DNA of 64,000 nt from Trichococcus sp. K1Tr (lineage in GTDB: Bacteria > Bacillota > Bacilli > Lactobacillales > Aerococcaceae): positions 1 to 64,000 of the forward strand of contig NZ_JAQMHR010000001.1 in the NCBI RefSeq assembly GCF_028309625.1, given 5' to 3'. This document shows, piece after piece, positions 55,085 to 64,000 of this stretch. The notes under the pieces were generated by a model that was not told where the DNA came from, ran no database searches, and saw only the letters and a program-made list of their open reading frames with translations. The stretch's first letter is position 1; the number at the start of each line of letters is the position of its first letter. A program made the translations under genes and the position numbers.

Positions 55085-55152
55085 AAAAATAGAATCCGAA
55101 CTAAATTAATGGTAAACTTATTTCAAATGAGTTGCCACAGGAGGAATTATTA

Positions 55153-55710
55153 ATGATTTCAGTAAATGATTTTAAGACAGGCCTGACGATCGAAATTGAT
55201 GGAGGGTTATGGAAAGTTGTCGATTTCCAACACGTAAAGCCAGGTAAAGGTGCGGCTTTCGTCCGTTCAAAATTAAAGAATCTTCGCACAGGAGCTGTAC
55301 AGGAAAAAACTTTCCGTGCGGGTGAAAAAGTCGGGAAAGCGCATATCGCGAACCGCAAAATGCAATTTCTGTACGAAAGTGCCGGTGCTTATGTCTTCAT
55401 GGACACTGAAAACTATGAACAGATTGAATTGAATGCAGGCCAAATCGAATATGAATTGAACTATCTGAAAGAAAATATGGAAGTCAACATCCTGATGTAT
55501 GAAACAGAAACAATCGGTGTCGATCTTCCGAACACAGTAATCCTGCGAGTGGAAGAAACTGAGCCAGGGATCAAGGGCGATACAGCTTCAGGCGGTTCAA
55601 AACCGGCTAAAATGGAGACTGGATTGATGGTCAACGTACCATTCTTCGTGAATGCTGACGATATGCTTATCGTCAACACAACGGACGGTTCTTACGTATC
55701 CCGCGCATAA
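55153..55710 (+). CDS. efp: Elongation factor P
   Basis: A 185-residue tRNA-shaped protein that relieves ribosome stalling at polyproline. It has three beta-barrel domains. The loop tip [10 protein letters not shown] carries K32, the residue modified in Bacillus with 5-aminopentanol. GGAGG lies 9 nt before ATG 55153, and the longer frame is rejected. It may be cotranscribed with the upstream peptidase gene (68 nt). Confidence 0.95.
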   Translation: MISVNDFKTGLTIEIDGGLWKVVDFQHVKPGKGAAFVRSKLKNLRTGAVQEKTFRAGEKVGKAHIANRKMQFLYESAGAYVFMDTENYEQIELNAGQIEYELNYLKENMEVNILMYETETIGVDLPNTVILRVEETEPGIKGDTASGGSKPAKMETGLMVNVPFFVNADDMLIVNTTDGSYVSRA

Positions 55711-55736
55711 TGTTTCCCAAGAAAGGAGAATGACAG

Positions 55737-56162
55737 ATGATGGAAGAAACAAACATTCCTTTAGCAAACGGTCCGGCTCCACTGGGAGAGATTGAAATTG
55801 CTCCTGAAGTGATTGAAGTGATCGCGGGTATTGCAGCGAATGAAGTAGAAGGTGTTTATGCGATGCAAGGGTCTTTCAAGACCGGCGTCAATGAATTATT
55901 GGGACGCACTGCCCATAACAAAGGTGTACACTTGACAGTCGATGAAAATGGTTTGGCGGTTGATGTGTACTGTTACATTAAGTACGGGACTTCCGTACCG
56001 AAAGTCGCTTTGGATATGCAAGAAAAAGTGAAGGAACAAGTCCTTTACATGAGCAATCTCGAAGTGTCGCAAGTGAACGTCCATGTGGTTGGCCTTGTCG
56101 CACCGAAGCCCGAAGACAATACCTATCTTGATTTGGATGCAGAATTGGGGGAGAATGCGTGA
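55737..56162 (+). CDS. Asp23/Gls24 family protein (YqhY-like)
   Basis: A 141-residue soluble Asp23-family protein with IEIAPEVIEVIAGIAANEVEGVYAM and VTLxxD-type strands. Bacillus YqhY lies between accC and nusB and affects acetyl-CoA carboxylase activity. Here accBC are not present and the gene follows efp directly. AAAGGAG precedes two adjacent ATGs, and either could start. It overlaps nusB by 4 nt. Confidence 0.9.
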   Translation: MMEETNIPLANGPAPLGEIEIAPEVIEVIAGIAANEVEGVYAMQGSFKTGVNELLGRTAHNKGVHLTVDENGLAVDVYCYIKYGTSVPKVALDMQEKVKEQVLYMSNLEVSQVNVHVVGLVAPKPEDNTYLDLDAELGENA

Positions 56163-56614
56163 GCACTTCCCGTTTAACCAGAAGAGAAATCAGGGAAAAG
56201 GCGCTCCAAGCCCTTTTCCAATTGAAAACGAACGAAGAATTGACCCCTGAAGAAGCCATCAAGCAAGCGGTTCTGAGCGATTCAGAGGAATGGAACAGCG
56301 AAGAGGATGTCGAAATCCAGGATTATCCTTATTTGGTCACATTAGTGCATGGCGTTTTGGATAATCAAGCGGCGATTGATGAAGCGATCCAACCTTACCT
56401 GAAGAACTGGACTGTGGGCAGATTGGCCAAAGCAGACGCTTTGATCATGCAGATTGCTGCTTATGAAATGCTGTTGGGAGATACGGAACAGGTGCCTCAA
56501 AGGGTAGCGTTGAATGAAGCAATCGAAATTTCAAAGCTTTATTGCGATGAACAGTCGAGCAAATTCATCAATGGCGTATTGTCCAACCTAATTCCTAAAA
56601 CGGAAAATCCTTAA
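56159..56614 (+). CDS. nusB: Transcription antitermination protein NusB
   Basis: A 151-residue all-helical RNA-binding protein that forms the rRNA antitermination complex with S10 on boxA. The N-terminal RREIREKALQALFQLK and the C-terminal ALNEAIEISKLYCDEQSSKFINGVL are diagnostic. It starts at GTG overlapping the stop of the Asp23 gene (GTGA), so the two are translationally coupled. Confidence 0.95.
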   Translation: MSTSRLTRREIREKALQALFQLKTNEELTPEEAIKQAVLSDSEEWNSEEDVEIQDYPYLVTLVHGVLDNQAAIDEAIQPYLKNWTVGRLAKADALIMQIAAYEMLLGDTEQVPQRVALNEAIEISKLYCDEQSSKFINGVLSNLIPKTENP

Positions 56615-56645
56615 TGCTTCGGCATAAGGGTTTTTCTTTTTTTGT
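56604..56645 (+). terminator. Terminator after nusB
   Basis: AAAATCCTTAATGC pairs with GCATAAGGGTTTTT with a TTCG loop, followed by T-rich sequence. Confidence 0.8.
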
Positions 56646-56740
56646 CGATGAATTCGGGCAAGCCAAGCCCGCTTTTCTAACCGTAATCCAAGATAATATG
56701 TTAAAATAGACGGTAACACCAAGGAAAAGGAGATTGATTA

Positions 56741-57580
56741 ATGGAAACGATTATCATGGATGGAAAAGGCTTAGCCAAAAAAATGCAGGATCAGATGAAA
56801 GAACAGGTAGCAGCATTGACAGCAGAAGGGAAAACCCCGGGTCTTTGCGTCATTTTGGTCGGCGAGGATAAAGCGAGTCAAGTCTATGTCCGCAATAAAG
56901 AGAAACAATCCGCAGCAATGGGCATGAATTCGCGTGTCGTTCGTCTTGCGGCAGATATTTCCGAAGCAGATCTCCTGGCAGAAGTTGAAAAGCAGAACCA
57001 AGATGAAAGCATGCACGGCATTCTGGTACAGTTGCCTTTGCCGAAACACATAGATGAACAAAAAGTTTTGCGCGCCATCCGTTATGAGAAGGATGTGGAT
57101 GGTTTCCATCCGATGAACGTCGGCAACTTCTTCCTGGGCAATGAATCAGCTTTGCCTTGCACACCGTACGGCATCATGAAGATTTTGGAAGAATACAACA
57201 TCGAACTTGAAGGTAAAAAAGCATTAGTGATCGGCCGCAGCAATATCGTCGGCAAACCGATGTCCATCATGCTAATGAACGAAAACGCGACAGTCACGAT
57301 CGCTCATTCCCGCACTAAAAACCTGAAAGAATTGGCTAAAGAGGCTGATATCCTGGTTGCGGCGATCGGCAGAGGCCATTTCGTCACTGCTGATTTCATC
57401 AAAGAGGGCGCAGTCGTCATCGATGTAGGGATGAACCGCAGTGCAGAAGGCAAATTGATCGGCGACGTGGACACGGCCGGTGCAATGGGCATCGCAAGCC
57501 ATATCACACCAGTTCCTGGCGGTGTCGGTCCGATGACCATCACGATGTTGTTGCAACAAACAATCGATAAAGCAAAATAA
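56741..57580 (+). CDS. folD: Methylenetetrahydrofolate dehydrogenase/cyclohydrolase
   Basis: A 279-residue bifunctional enzyme that interconverts 5,10-methylene-THF and 10-formyl-THF for purine and fMet-tRNA synthesis. The catalytic Lys lies in SQVYVRNKEK (K54 region), the motifs HGILVQLPLPKH and CTPYGI are present, the NADP site is VIGRSNIVGKP, and the C-terminus has PVPGGVGPMTITMLL. AAAGGAG lies near the start. It heads the folD-xseA-xseB-ispA-tlyA run. Confidence 0.96.
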   Translation: METIIMDGKGLAKKMQDQMKEQVAALTAEGKTPGLCVILVGEDKASQVYVRNKEKQSAAMGMNSRVVRLAADISEADLLAEVEKQNQDESMHGILVQLPLPKHIDEQKVLRAIRYEKDVDGFHPMNVGNFFLGNESALPCTPYGIMKILEEYNIELEGKKALVIGRSNIVGKPMSIMLMNENATVTIAHSRTKNLKELAKEADILVAAIGRGHFVTADFIKEGAVVIDVGMNRSAEGKLIGDVDTAGAMGIASHITPVPGGVGPMTITMLLQQTIDKAK

Positions 57581-57596
57581 TCAAGGAGGCACAAAG

Positions 57597-58931
57597 TTGG
57601 AACCTGTCTATCTCAGCGTCACTGCTTTAACCAAATACATCAAAAGAAAATTTGATGCCGATCCTTATCTCGAGCGTGTCTACCTTACTGGTGAAATATC
57701 CAATTATCGTCCGCGTCCGGGCCATCAATACTTCAGCCTGAAGGATGACCATGCCGTCATCTCAGCAGTGATGTACAAAGGCAGATTCGACAAGTTGGCC
57801 TTCAAGCCCAAGGAAGGGATGAAGGTGATGCTCATCGGACGGGTGAACGTCTACGAATCGGGCGGAACCTACAATATCATGGTCGAGCATATGGAACCGG
57901 ATGGGGTCGGTGCTTTGTACCAAGCGTTTTCGGAACTGAAGGAAAAATTAACGCGTGAAGGGTTGTTTTCCCTGCCTAAGAAAAAGCTGCCAGTTTTTCC
58001 GAAACGCATCGCCATTGTGACTAGCCCAAGCGGTGCGGTCATCCGGGACATCATGACGACTGTGAAAAGAAGATACCCAATCGTCCAGCTCGTGCTCTAT
58101 CCGACCATTGTGCAAGGAAAGGATTCCGCTGCCAACATCATAAAGAATCTTAAGGCAATTGAGCAAAAAGGGGATTTTGATGTGGTCATCGTCGCAAGGG
58201 GGGGCGGCTCCATAGAGGATCTTTGGTCCTTCAATGAGGAAACAGTCGTCCGCCAAATCGCGGCCATGAGTGCCCCGGTCATCTCTTCCGTAGGGCATGA
58301 AACGGATACGACGTTGGCTGACTTTGTTGCGGATGTCCGTGCCGCTACTCCAACAGCGGCGGCGGAGTTGTCTGTGCCGGTGTTGAGCGATGTCATCCGT
58401 TATATCCATCAGATCGACAACAGGCTCTATCAAAAGATGCGGCATCTGCACACGCTGCAACAACAGCGATTGAATCGCGCCATGCAATCCTATATCTTCA
58501 GACAACCGGAGCGGATGTATGAAGGTTATGCCATCAAAGCGGATCAGGTGCAACAACGCCTGGCGAATCAGATGCAGCAGCAGATCCATTTGCGCTCCAA
58601 TGAGCTGCAACGGCTGCAAATGCGCCTGGAAAACCGCAATCCTGCAAGGGACGTGCAGCTGGCAGGAAATCGCAGACAACAGCTTGGCGATGAACTGAAA
58701 AGGGCCATGGATCGCTACCTGTTACAGAAAGGGATGCGCATGACATCGGCTATGCAGTCGTTGGACTTGTTGAGTCCATTGAAGATCATGTCGCGCGGGT
58801 ACACTTATACGACAAGGGACGGGAACATAGTCGCATCCGTCAAAGAGTTGCGCAGCGGCGATAAATTGAAAGTGAATTTTTCGGACGGTTATGCCGAAGC
58901 AGAAGTAAAACATGTGGTGGAGGAAAAATGA
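57597..58931 (+). CDS. xseA: Exodeoxyribonuclease VII large subunit
   Basis: A 444-residue subunit of the single-strand exonuclease that trims DNA ends in repair and recombination. An N-terminal OB-fold (~1-100, [23 protein letters not shown]) is followed by the catalytic core with [14 protein letters not shown] and [28 protein letters not shown], and then a long coiled coil that binds XseB. The start is TTG, 7 nt after AAGGAGG. It overlaps xseB by 4 nt. Confidence 0.95.
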   Translation: MEPVYLSVTALTKYIKRKFDADPYLERVYLTGEISNYRPRPGHQYFSLKDDHAVISAVMYKGRFDKLAFKPKEGMKVMLIGRVNVYESGGTYNIMVEHMEPDGVGALYQAFSELKEKLTREGLFSLPKKKLPVFPKRIAIVTSPSGAVIRDIMTTVKRRYPIVQLVLYPTIVQGKDSAANIIKNLKAIEQKGDFDVVIVARGGGSIEDLWSFNEETVVRQIAAMSAPVISSVGHETDTTLADFVADVRAATPTAAAELSVPVLSDVIRYIHQIDNRLYQKMRHLHTLQQQRLNRAMQSYIFRQPERMYEGYAIKADQVQQRLANQMQQQIHLRSNELQRLQMRLENRNPARDVQLAGNRRQQLGDELKRAMDRYLLQKGMRMTSAMQSLDLLSPLKIMSRGYTYTTRDGNIVASVKELRSGDKLKVNFSDGYAEAEVKHVVEEK

Positions 58932-59176
58932 TGAAGGCCGAAAAGAAAGTAAGTTTTGAAGAAGCGATGAACCAATTAGAAGCTATTGTAACAAGACTGG
59001 AAGCAGGGGATGTCCCATTGGAAGAGGCATTGGAGCAATTCAAGGTCGGGATGGATCTCAGCAAGTATTGCCAAGACACTTTGAACAATGCTGAAAAAAC
59101 GCTGACGAAAATCGTCAACCCGGATGGTTCGGAAGCGAATTTTGAAGAACCGGCAACCCAAACCGAAGGAGAATGA
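58928..59176 (+). CDS. xseB: Exodeoxyribonuclease VII small subunit
   Basis: An 82-residue helical protein with the family core [34 protein letters not shown]. Several copies wrap the XseA coiled coil. ATG overlaps the xseA stop (ATGA), and a second ATG follows directly. The end carries an acidic tail. Confidence 0.95.
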   Translation: MMKAEKKVSFEEAMNQLEAIVTRLEAGDVPLEEALEQFKVGMDLSKYCQDTLNNAEKTLTKIVNPDGSEANFEEPATQTEGE

Positions 59177-59181
59177 CAAGC

Positions 59182-60075
59182 ATGAATCTCAGCGAATTTC
59201 AATCGGAATGGATGCCTCGATTCGATGCTTTCCTCTACTCGGAATTGGATGAACGTGTGCCTTCGCAAGAAAATCTGCACAAAGCGATGGCGTATTCTTT
59301 AATGGGGGGCGGAAAAAGAATTCGCCCTCTTTTAGTGTTGGCGACCCTTTCGTTGGCAGACAGTGAAATTTCGGATGGCTTCGCAGCCGCAGCCGCTTTG
59401 GAATATATCCATACTTATTCCTTGATCCATGATGATCTGCCGGCTATGGATGACGATGATTACAGACGGGGGCGCCTGACTTCCCATAAAGTATTCGGAG
59501 AATCCACCGCAATCCTTGCGGGTGACGCGTTGTTGACGGCTGCCTTCGAAATCCTTGCGGAATCCTCCGTCATTTCGGCAGTCAAAAAAATCAAACTGAT
59601 CGGCTTGTTGGCGAAAGCCTCGGGTCCGAACGGAATGATCGCCGGCCAGATGGATGATGTAGAGGGCGAAAAGAAGACACTGACACTAGAAGAGTTGAAG
59701 CAAGTGCACGATAAAAAGACCGGCGCATTGATAAGATACGCTGTCACAGCGGGATGCCTCATCGCGGAAGCGGATGAACCATTCACAACCGAGATGGAAG
59801 GATTCTCCAGACACTTGGGTTTGGCTTACCAGATCCACAACGATCTGAAGGATGTCGTGTTGGATGAGGCCGAAACGGGCAAAACCATCCATCATGATGC
59901 CGCATTGAACAAAAATACATACCCATCCTTATTGGGTGTCACCGGATCCATCCAGGAACTGAACGGCGTCATCCGCCAAGCGGAAGACTGTCTGGACCGA
60001 GTGGCACTGTCCAATGGCGATGCGGAGGATAAAATAGATGTATTCCGCCAATTGTTGGATTACGTCAGAATATAA
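59182..60075 (+). CDS. ispA: Farnesyl/geranyl diphosphate synthase
   Basis: A 297-residue trans-prenyltransferase that builds C15 isoprenoid diphosphate for undecaprenyl and quinone synthesis. GGGKRIRPLL binds IPP. The first Asp-rich motif DDLPAMDDDD is intact. The second is HNDLKDV, with Asn in place of the first Asp of DDxxD, which is unusual. The ATG at 59182 is favoured (GGAG 10 nt upstream) over ATG 59173. In Bacillus dxs follows ispA. It is absent here, consistent with isoprenoids made by the mevalonate route. Confidence 0.92.
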   Translation: MNLSEFQSEWMPRFDAFLYSELDERVPSQENLHKAMAYSLMGGGKRIRPLLVLATLSLADSEISDGFAAAAALEYIHTYSLIHDDLPAMDDDDYRRGRLTSHKVFGESTAILAGDALLTAAFEILAESSVISAVKKIKLIGLLAKASGPNGMIAGQMDDVEGEKKTLTLEELKQVHDKKTGALIRYAVTAGCLIAEADEPFTTEMEGFSRHLGLAYQIHNDLKDVVLDEAETGKTIHHDAALNKNTYPSLLGVTGSIQELNGVIRQAEDCLDRVALSNGDAEDKIDVFRQLLDYVRI

Positions 60076-60087
60076 CGGGAGATTACC

Positions 60088-60930
60088 ATGGAAAAAGAAA
60101 GATTGGATTTACTTGTAGTACAACAAGGCTTGACAGATTCCCGTGAAAAAGCCAAAAGATTGATCATGGCCGGGCAAATCTATGACGAAAACAACCAGCG
60201 TTACGACAAACCGGGCGAAAAGATTTCCGTCGAGAAAACCCTCCATATAAAAGGAGAAACATTGAAATACGTGAGCCGTGGCGGATTGAAACTTGAAAAA
60301 GCCATCGCTTTATTCCAAGTGGATCCCAAGGACAAAATCTTTTTGGATATCGGCAGTTCAACGGGCGGCTTTACGGATGTCGCGCTCCAAAATGGGGCAA
60401 AGCTATGTTACGCACTGGATGTCGGCTACAATCAATTGGATTGGAAGTTGCGCCAGGATGAACGCGTCGAGGTCATGGAACGGGTGAATTTCCGTTACAG
60501 CAAACTGGAGGATTTTGAAAAAGGGCAGCCGGAGATGGCTTCCATTGATGTGTCCTTCATTTCGCTGAAACTGATTTTGCCGGTTCTGAAGGAAATCATC
60601 GCAGTCGGCGGAGACGTCGTTGCGCTGATCAAACCGCAATTCGAAGCCGGAAGAGGGAAAATCGGCAAAAAAGGCATAGTCAGTGATCCGGCAGTCCATA
60701 ATGAAGTGTTGCGGGATATCCTGGATTTTGCTTCCCTGACCGGATTCGATGTGAAAAATCTGAGCTTTTCGCCTATCACTGGAGGGACCGGAAACATTGA
60801 ATTTTTGGTCCATTTACAGGCCAATGCCCATGTACCGGGTATCGTCTCTCCAGAAATCGACAGCCCGCAGATCGTCAAAGAGGCTTATCTGCAGCTGAAA
60901 AGCAAATCAATCTCAATTTCCGATAAATAG
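60088..60930 (+). CDS. TlyA-family rRNA 2'-O-methyltransferase
   Basis: A 280-residue protein with an N-terminal S4 domain (MEKERLDLLVVQQGLTDSREKAKRLI) and a FtsJ-like SAM methyltransferase domain (motif I LDIGSSTGGFTDVALQNGA; later VALIKPQFEAGRG). Family members methylate 16S and 23S rRNA and were once called haemolysins. It is Bacillus YqxC by position. It starts 12 nt after ispA. The arginine repressor gene normally between it and recN is absent. Confidence 0.93.
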   Translation: MEKERLDLLVVQQGLTDSREKAKRLIMAGQIYDENNQRYDKPGEKISVEKTLHIKGETLKYVSRGGLKLEKAIALFQVDPKDKIFLDIGSSTGGFTDVALQNGAKLCYALDVGYNQLDWKLRQDERVEVMERVNFRYSKLEDFEKGQPEMASIDVSFISLKLILPVLKEIIAVGGDVVALIKPQFEAGRGKIGKKGIVSDPAVHNEVLRDILDFASLTGFDVKNLSFSPITGGTGNIEFLVHLQANAHVPGIVSPEIDSPQIVKEAYLQLKSKSISISDK

Positions 60931-60964
60931 GCGTTTAAGGAACTGTTGCGAAGGGGAATGCGGA

Positions 60965-62665
60965 ATGTTACAGGAGTTGTCCATTAAAAATTTTGCAATA
61001 ATTGAAAATCTTCAAGTGAGTTTCGACGAGGGGATGACCGTGCTGACCGGGGAAACCGGAGCAGGGAAATCCATCATCATCGATGCCGTCGGTCTGTTGG
61101 CCGGCGGGAGAGGATCCAACGATTTGATTCGATACGGCGAAAACAAGACGGTCATCCAAGGGCTTTTCAGTATTCCCGAAAACGCCAAGACAGTGGCTGT
61201 GTTGGAATCGTATGGAATCGAAGCGGACGGGAACCAAGTTCTGCTGCAGCGGGAACTTTCCCGGAACGGTAAAAACATTTCCCGGGTCAACGGCACAATC
61301 GTAACGGTTGCGACTCTGCGCGAAGTCGGCGAAACGCTGATCGATATCCATGGGCAGAACGAGCATCAAGAATTGATGGATCCGCAAAAACATATCGACT
61401 TGCTGGATCAGTTCGCCGGGAATGAACTGGAAGAAGTCAAAATGGCATATCTCAATACTTATGCCAAATATGTGGATACACGCAAGCAATTGATCCAATT
61501 GAAGACAGACGAGAAAGAAACAGTCCAAAGAATCGACTTGTTGACTTTCCAAATCCAGGAAATCGAGCAAGCTCAGTTGAAGGATCCTGCAGAGGATGAA
61601 AAACTGGAAGAAGAACGTAACCTGCTCGTCAATTATCAAAAAGTCATGCAAGCTTTGACGAGCGCGTACGATTCAATGCAGAACAGTGAAGAGAACGGCA
61701 TCGACAAAATCGGTCTCGGCATGGCGGCGCTGGAAAAAGTGCAGGACATCAATCCAGTCTACCAGGCAATCGCATCCTCGGTCTCGGCAGCGTATTATCA
61801 ACTGCAGGAATGCGCCGCTGACATCCTGTCGGAGATCGAGCAATTGTCCTACGATGAAGGGCGCTTGAATGAAATCGAGAACCGATTGGAATTGATCCGC
61901 CAGTTGAAGCGGAAATACGGGAACACAATCAGTGAGGTGCTGGGGCATTACGAAAAAATTTTCCAAGAACTCGATTTGATTGAAAACCGAGAAAGCTACC
62001 TTGAGAAACTAAACGTGGACTACAACAAGGCGAAAGAAGAGATTCTTGCAATCGGCAAACAACTGACAGCCATCCGCGGAAAAGCTGCAGTCGTTCTGGA
62101 AGAACAGATTCAACTGCAGTTAAAGGAACTGTACATGGAAAAAGTCCTTTTCAAGACTGTTTTCCATGTACAACCAGGGAAGATTGCGATTACGGATAAC
62201 GGGTTGGATCACGTGGAATTCTATATCGCGACGAACGTCGGCGAACCCCTGAAAGCCTTGGCCAAGGTGGCCAGCGGCGGCGAATTATCACGGATGATGT
62301 TGGCCATGAAAGCCATTTTCACCAAAACGCAAGGCATCACCAGCATCATCTTTGATGAAGTGGATACCGGCGTTTCAGGCAGGGTAGCGCAAGCGATAGC
62401 CAATAAGATCCACTTGGTGGCCAGCTACTCGCAGGTACTCTGCATCACGCATCTTCCGCAAGTGGCAGCGATGGCGGATCAGCATCTCTATATAGAAAAA
62501 GAGATCATCGCCGAGCGGACAAAGACACACGTCAAACCGCTGTTCGGGGCTGAACGCATCAACGAAGTCGCACGCATGTTGGCGGGCACCGACATAACGG
62601 AACTTTCTCTGGCCCACGCCAAAGAATTGCTGGAGTTGGCTGATACCGAAAAAAACAAAGCTTGA
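60965..62665 (+). CDS. recN: DNA repair protein RecN
   Basis: A 566-residue SMC-like ATPase that acts early at DNA double-strand breaks. It has Walker A GETGAGKS (29-36), central coiled-coil arms (~150-370) broken by a short hinge, signature LASGGELSRMMLA, and Walker B SIIFDEVDTGVSG followed by a His-switch region CITHLPQVAAMAD. It starts 34 nt after tlyA with AAGGGGA upstream. Confidence 0.96.
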   Translation: MLQELSIKNFAIIENLQVSFDEGMTVLTGETGAGKSIIIDAVGLLAGGRGSNDLIRYGENKTVIQGLFSIPENAKTVAVLESYGIEADGNQVLLQRELSRNGKNISRVNGTIVTVATLREVGETLIDIHGQNEHQELMDPQKHIDLLDQFAGNELEEVKMAYLNTYAKYVDTRKQLIQLKTDEKETVQRIDLLTFQIQEIEQAQLKDPAEDEKLEEERNLLVNYQKVMQALTSAYDSMQNSEENGIDKIGLGMAALEKVQDINPVYQAIASSVSAAYYQLQECAADILSEIEQLSYDEGRLNEIENRLELIRQLKRKYGNTISEVLGHYEKIFQELDLIENRESYLEKLNVDYNKAKEEILAIGKQLTAIRGKAAVVLEEQIQLQLKELYMEKVLFKTVFHVQPGKIAITDNGLDHVEFYIATNVGEPLKALAKVASGGELSRMMLAMKAIFTKTQGITSIIFDEVDTGVSGRVAQAIANKIHLVASYSQVLCITHLPQVAAMADQHLYIEKEIIAERTKTHVKPLFGAERINEVARMLAGTDITELSLAHAKELLELADTEKNKA

Positions 62666-62708
62666 AGGAAAAACTGCGCAGAGGAGCAGAACGGAAGGGT
62701 TGGGGAGA

Positions 62709-63449
62709 TTGGCACACACTAAAATCATCGCGCACAGGGGCAGTCGCGGAACGCATCCAGAAAATACGCTGGAGGCCTTTCAGGAAGCTCTGAAAGTTGC
62801 AAGCGACGGCATAGAATTGGACGTCCATCTGACTAAAGATGGTGAAGTCGTGGTCATCCATGATGAGACAGTGGACCGCACGACATCCGGAAAAGGCTAT
62901 GTCAAAGAGATGACGCTGGAACAATTGAGAAAATTGGATGCCGGCAGCTGGTTCGATCCGAAATACAGCAACGCCCGCATCCCGACACTCCAAGAGGTGT
63001 TGACCCTTTTGGCGGATAATCATTTTACAGGCGTCCTTAATGTTGAATTGAAGACGGATGTGTTCCAATACCCCGCAATCGAAGAAAAGGTGCTTGCTTT
63101 GACAGAGCCTTATCTTGACCATTTTTCGGTCATATATTCCAGTTTCCATTATGAAACCTTGAAAAAAATCAAGGCTTTGCGCGAGGACTCAAAAATTGCC
63201 CTGCTTTTCAGCAAGAAAGGCAAGCAACAAATGGAGCTGGGTGAAGGCATCCCTGTAGAGGGTTGGCATCCGAAATTCTCGATTCTGCGCAGTCTGCCGC
63301 CTTTCGAACAATCCAAGATCCCGCTTCGCGTTTGGACGGTGAATCGAAAGGTCGAAATGCAAGTCTGTCTGCGCAAAAATATCGATTCGATCATCACGGA
63401 TTATCCGGAACGCGCACTGCAAATGAGAAAGGTGATTCAGGGTGTCTGA
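62709..63449 (+). CDS. Glycerophosphodiester phosphodiesterase
   Basis: A 246-residue cytosolic GDPD-family enzyme (no signal peptide) that hydrolyses glycerophosphodiesters to glycerol 3-phosphate and an alcohol. Catalytic and metal motifs are HRGSRGTHPENT, ELDVHLTKDG and VIHDETVDRTT. The start is probably TTG 62709, 9 nt after GAAGGG. An earlier TTG at 62700 touches that site. It overlaps miaA by 8 nt. Confidence 0.9.
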   Translation: MAHTKIIAHRGSRGTHPENTLEAFQEALKVASDGIELDVHLTKDGEVVVIHDETVDRTTSGKGYVKEMTLEQLRKLDAGSWFDPKYSNARIPTLQEVLTLLADNHFTGVLNVELKTDVFQYPAIEEKVLALTEPYLDHFSVIYSSFHYETLKKIKALREDSKIALLFSKKGKQQMELGEGIPVEGWHPKFSILRSLPPFEQSKIPLRVWTVNRKVEMQVCLRKNIDSIITDYPERALQMRKVIQGV

Positions 63450-64000
63450 AACAACAAAGGAAAAATTAGCTAAAATCATGGTCATTGTCGGTCCGACAGC
63501 AGTCGGGAAAACCGCGCTGAGCATCCGACTGGCAAAAAAATACAACGGTGAAATCATCAACGGTGATTCCATGCAGGTATACAAAGGCTTGGACATCGGG
63601 ACCGCGAAGGTGACTGAGGAAGAGGCGGAGGGCATCCCGCATCATCTGTTGGATATCGTTCCGATTGAGCAGGATTACACTGCGTCCGACTTCAAAAGGG
63701 ACGCAAGACTGGCCATCGAGGCGATCATCGCAAAAGGCAAGCTTCCGATTGTGGTCGGGGGTTCGGGCCTTTATATAGAAGGACTTTTGTTTGATATGCA
63801 GTTCGGCGGGGTGGCTGCCGAAGACCCTCACTACCGGAAACAGCTAGAAGCTGAATTGGAACGGACCGATGCCATGCATATATGGAAGCAATTGCAGGAG
63901 CAGGATCCCAAAGCGGCTGAACAGATCCACCCGAACAACAGCAGAAGGGTCATCCGTGCTTTGGAAGTGATCCACTTCAGCGGAAAACGCTTCTCGGATC
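63442..64000 (+). CDS. miaA: tRNA dimethylallyltransferase (5' part, cut by window end)
   Basis: The first 186 codons are visible. Walker A is VGPTAVGKTALS, and GDSMQVYKGLDIGTAK and VVGGSGLYIEGLL are the family motifs. MiaA adds a dimethylallyl group to A37 of tRNAs that read codons starting with U. The start is GTG 63442 inside the end of the GDPD gene, with AAAGGTG upstream. The gene runs past base 64000. Confidence 0.93.
   Translation, partial: MSETTKEKLAKIMVIVGPTAVGKTALSIRLAKKYNGEIINGDSMQVYKGLDIGTAKVTEEEAEGIPHHLLDIVPIEQDYTASDFKRDARLAIEAIIAKGKLPIVVGGSGLYIEGLLFDMQFGGVAAEDPHYRKQLEAELERTDAMHIWKQLQEQDPKAAEQIHPNNSRRVIRALEVIHFSGKRFSD

Overview
The window is 64 kb of chromosomal, mostly housekeeping DNA from a Gram-positive of the Lactobacillales, with mid-40s % G+C by eye. 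The evidence for that placement is an SMK-box (SAM-III) riboswitch in front of metK, T-box leaders in front of leuS and pheST, a divergent pepQ-ccpA pair, the dipeptidase gene pepV, a full comG operon, no sporulation genes where Bacillus has them, and strong Shine-Dalgarno sequences with frequent TTG starts. A Carnobacteriaceae member such as Trichococcus is my best guess. That is inference, not proof. I see no prophage, insertion sequence, CRISPR array or rRNA operon.

Layout. 1-540: five tRNA genes (Ser-GCT, Glu-TTC, initiator Met-CAT, Ile-GAT, and a second identical Glu-TTC). 0.6-4 kb: a membrane protein, metK with its riboswitch, and a convergent radical-SAM gene. 4.3-12 kb: cell wall and translation, with a bifunctional nine-LysM autolysin, T-box/leuS, and a LysM polysaccharide deacetylase. 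12-21 kb: lipid II flippase-like protein, rRNA pseudouridine synthase, pepV, yqeY, a PcsB/CwlO-like M23 hydrolase, a TrmH-type methyltransferase and an HxlR regulator. 21-31 kb: T-box/pheST, rnhC, zapA, cvpA, mutS2 and trxA, in the Bacillus order but without polX. 30.4-30.6 kb: an unusual GC-rich cluster of intergenic hairpins. 31-39 kb: yslB-like, a P-II-like protein, murI-rdgB-phosphodiesterase-cbpB, mscS, ytxG/ytxH-like genes and pepQ/ccpA. 39-49 kb: a class A penicillin-binding protein, trhO, a lipid kinase, pepF, a VanZ-like protein, a YebC-type regulator, a DJ-1 protein and a YitT-type protein. 49.8-53.8 kb: comGA-GG. 54-64 kb: an M24 peptidase, efp, an Asp23 protein, nusB, folD, xseA, xseB, ispA, tlyA, recN, a GDPD and the 5' part of miaA.

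Functional themes. Peptidoglycan metabolism is prominent: precursor supply (murI), lipid II flipping, polymerisation (class A PBP), glycan and peptide hydrolysis (GH73-LysM-M23 and coiled-coil-M23), glycan deacetylation, and division (ZapA). Other groups are tRNA charging under T-box control, methyl and folate supply (metK, folD), DNA maintenance (mutS2, rnhC, xseAB, recN) and competence pseudopili.

I did not find a clearly novel multi-gene system. The points most worth following up are the hairpin cluster at 30.4-30.6 kb, the shared M23 module in two wall hydrolases, a ZapA with a ~170-residue low-complexity tail, an orphan consensus promoter that runs straight into a 53-codon ORF at 20.4-20.6 kb, and a short ORF with a strong ribosome-binding site inside the metK promoter region. 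Functions come from recognised motifs and known gene order. No database search was run.
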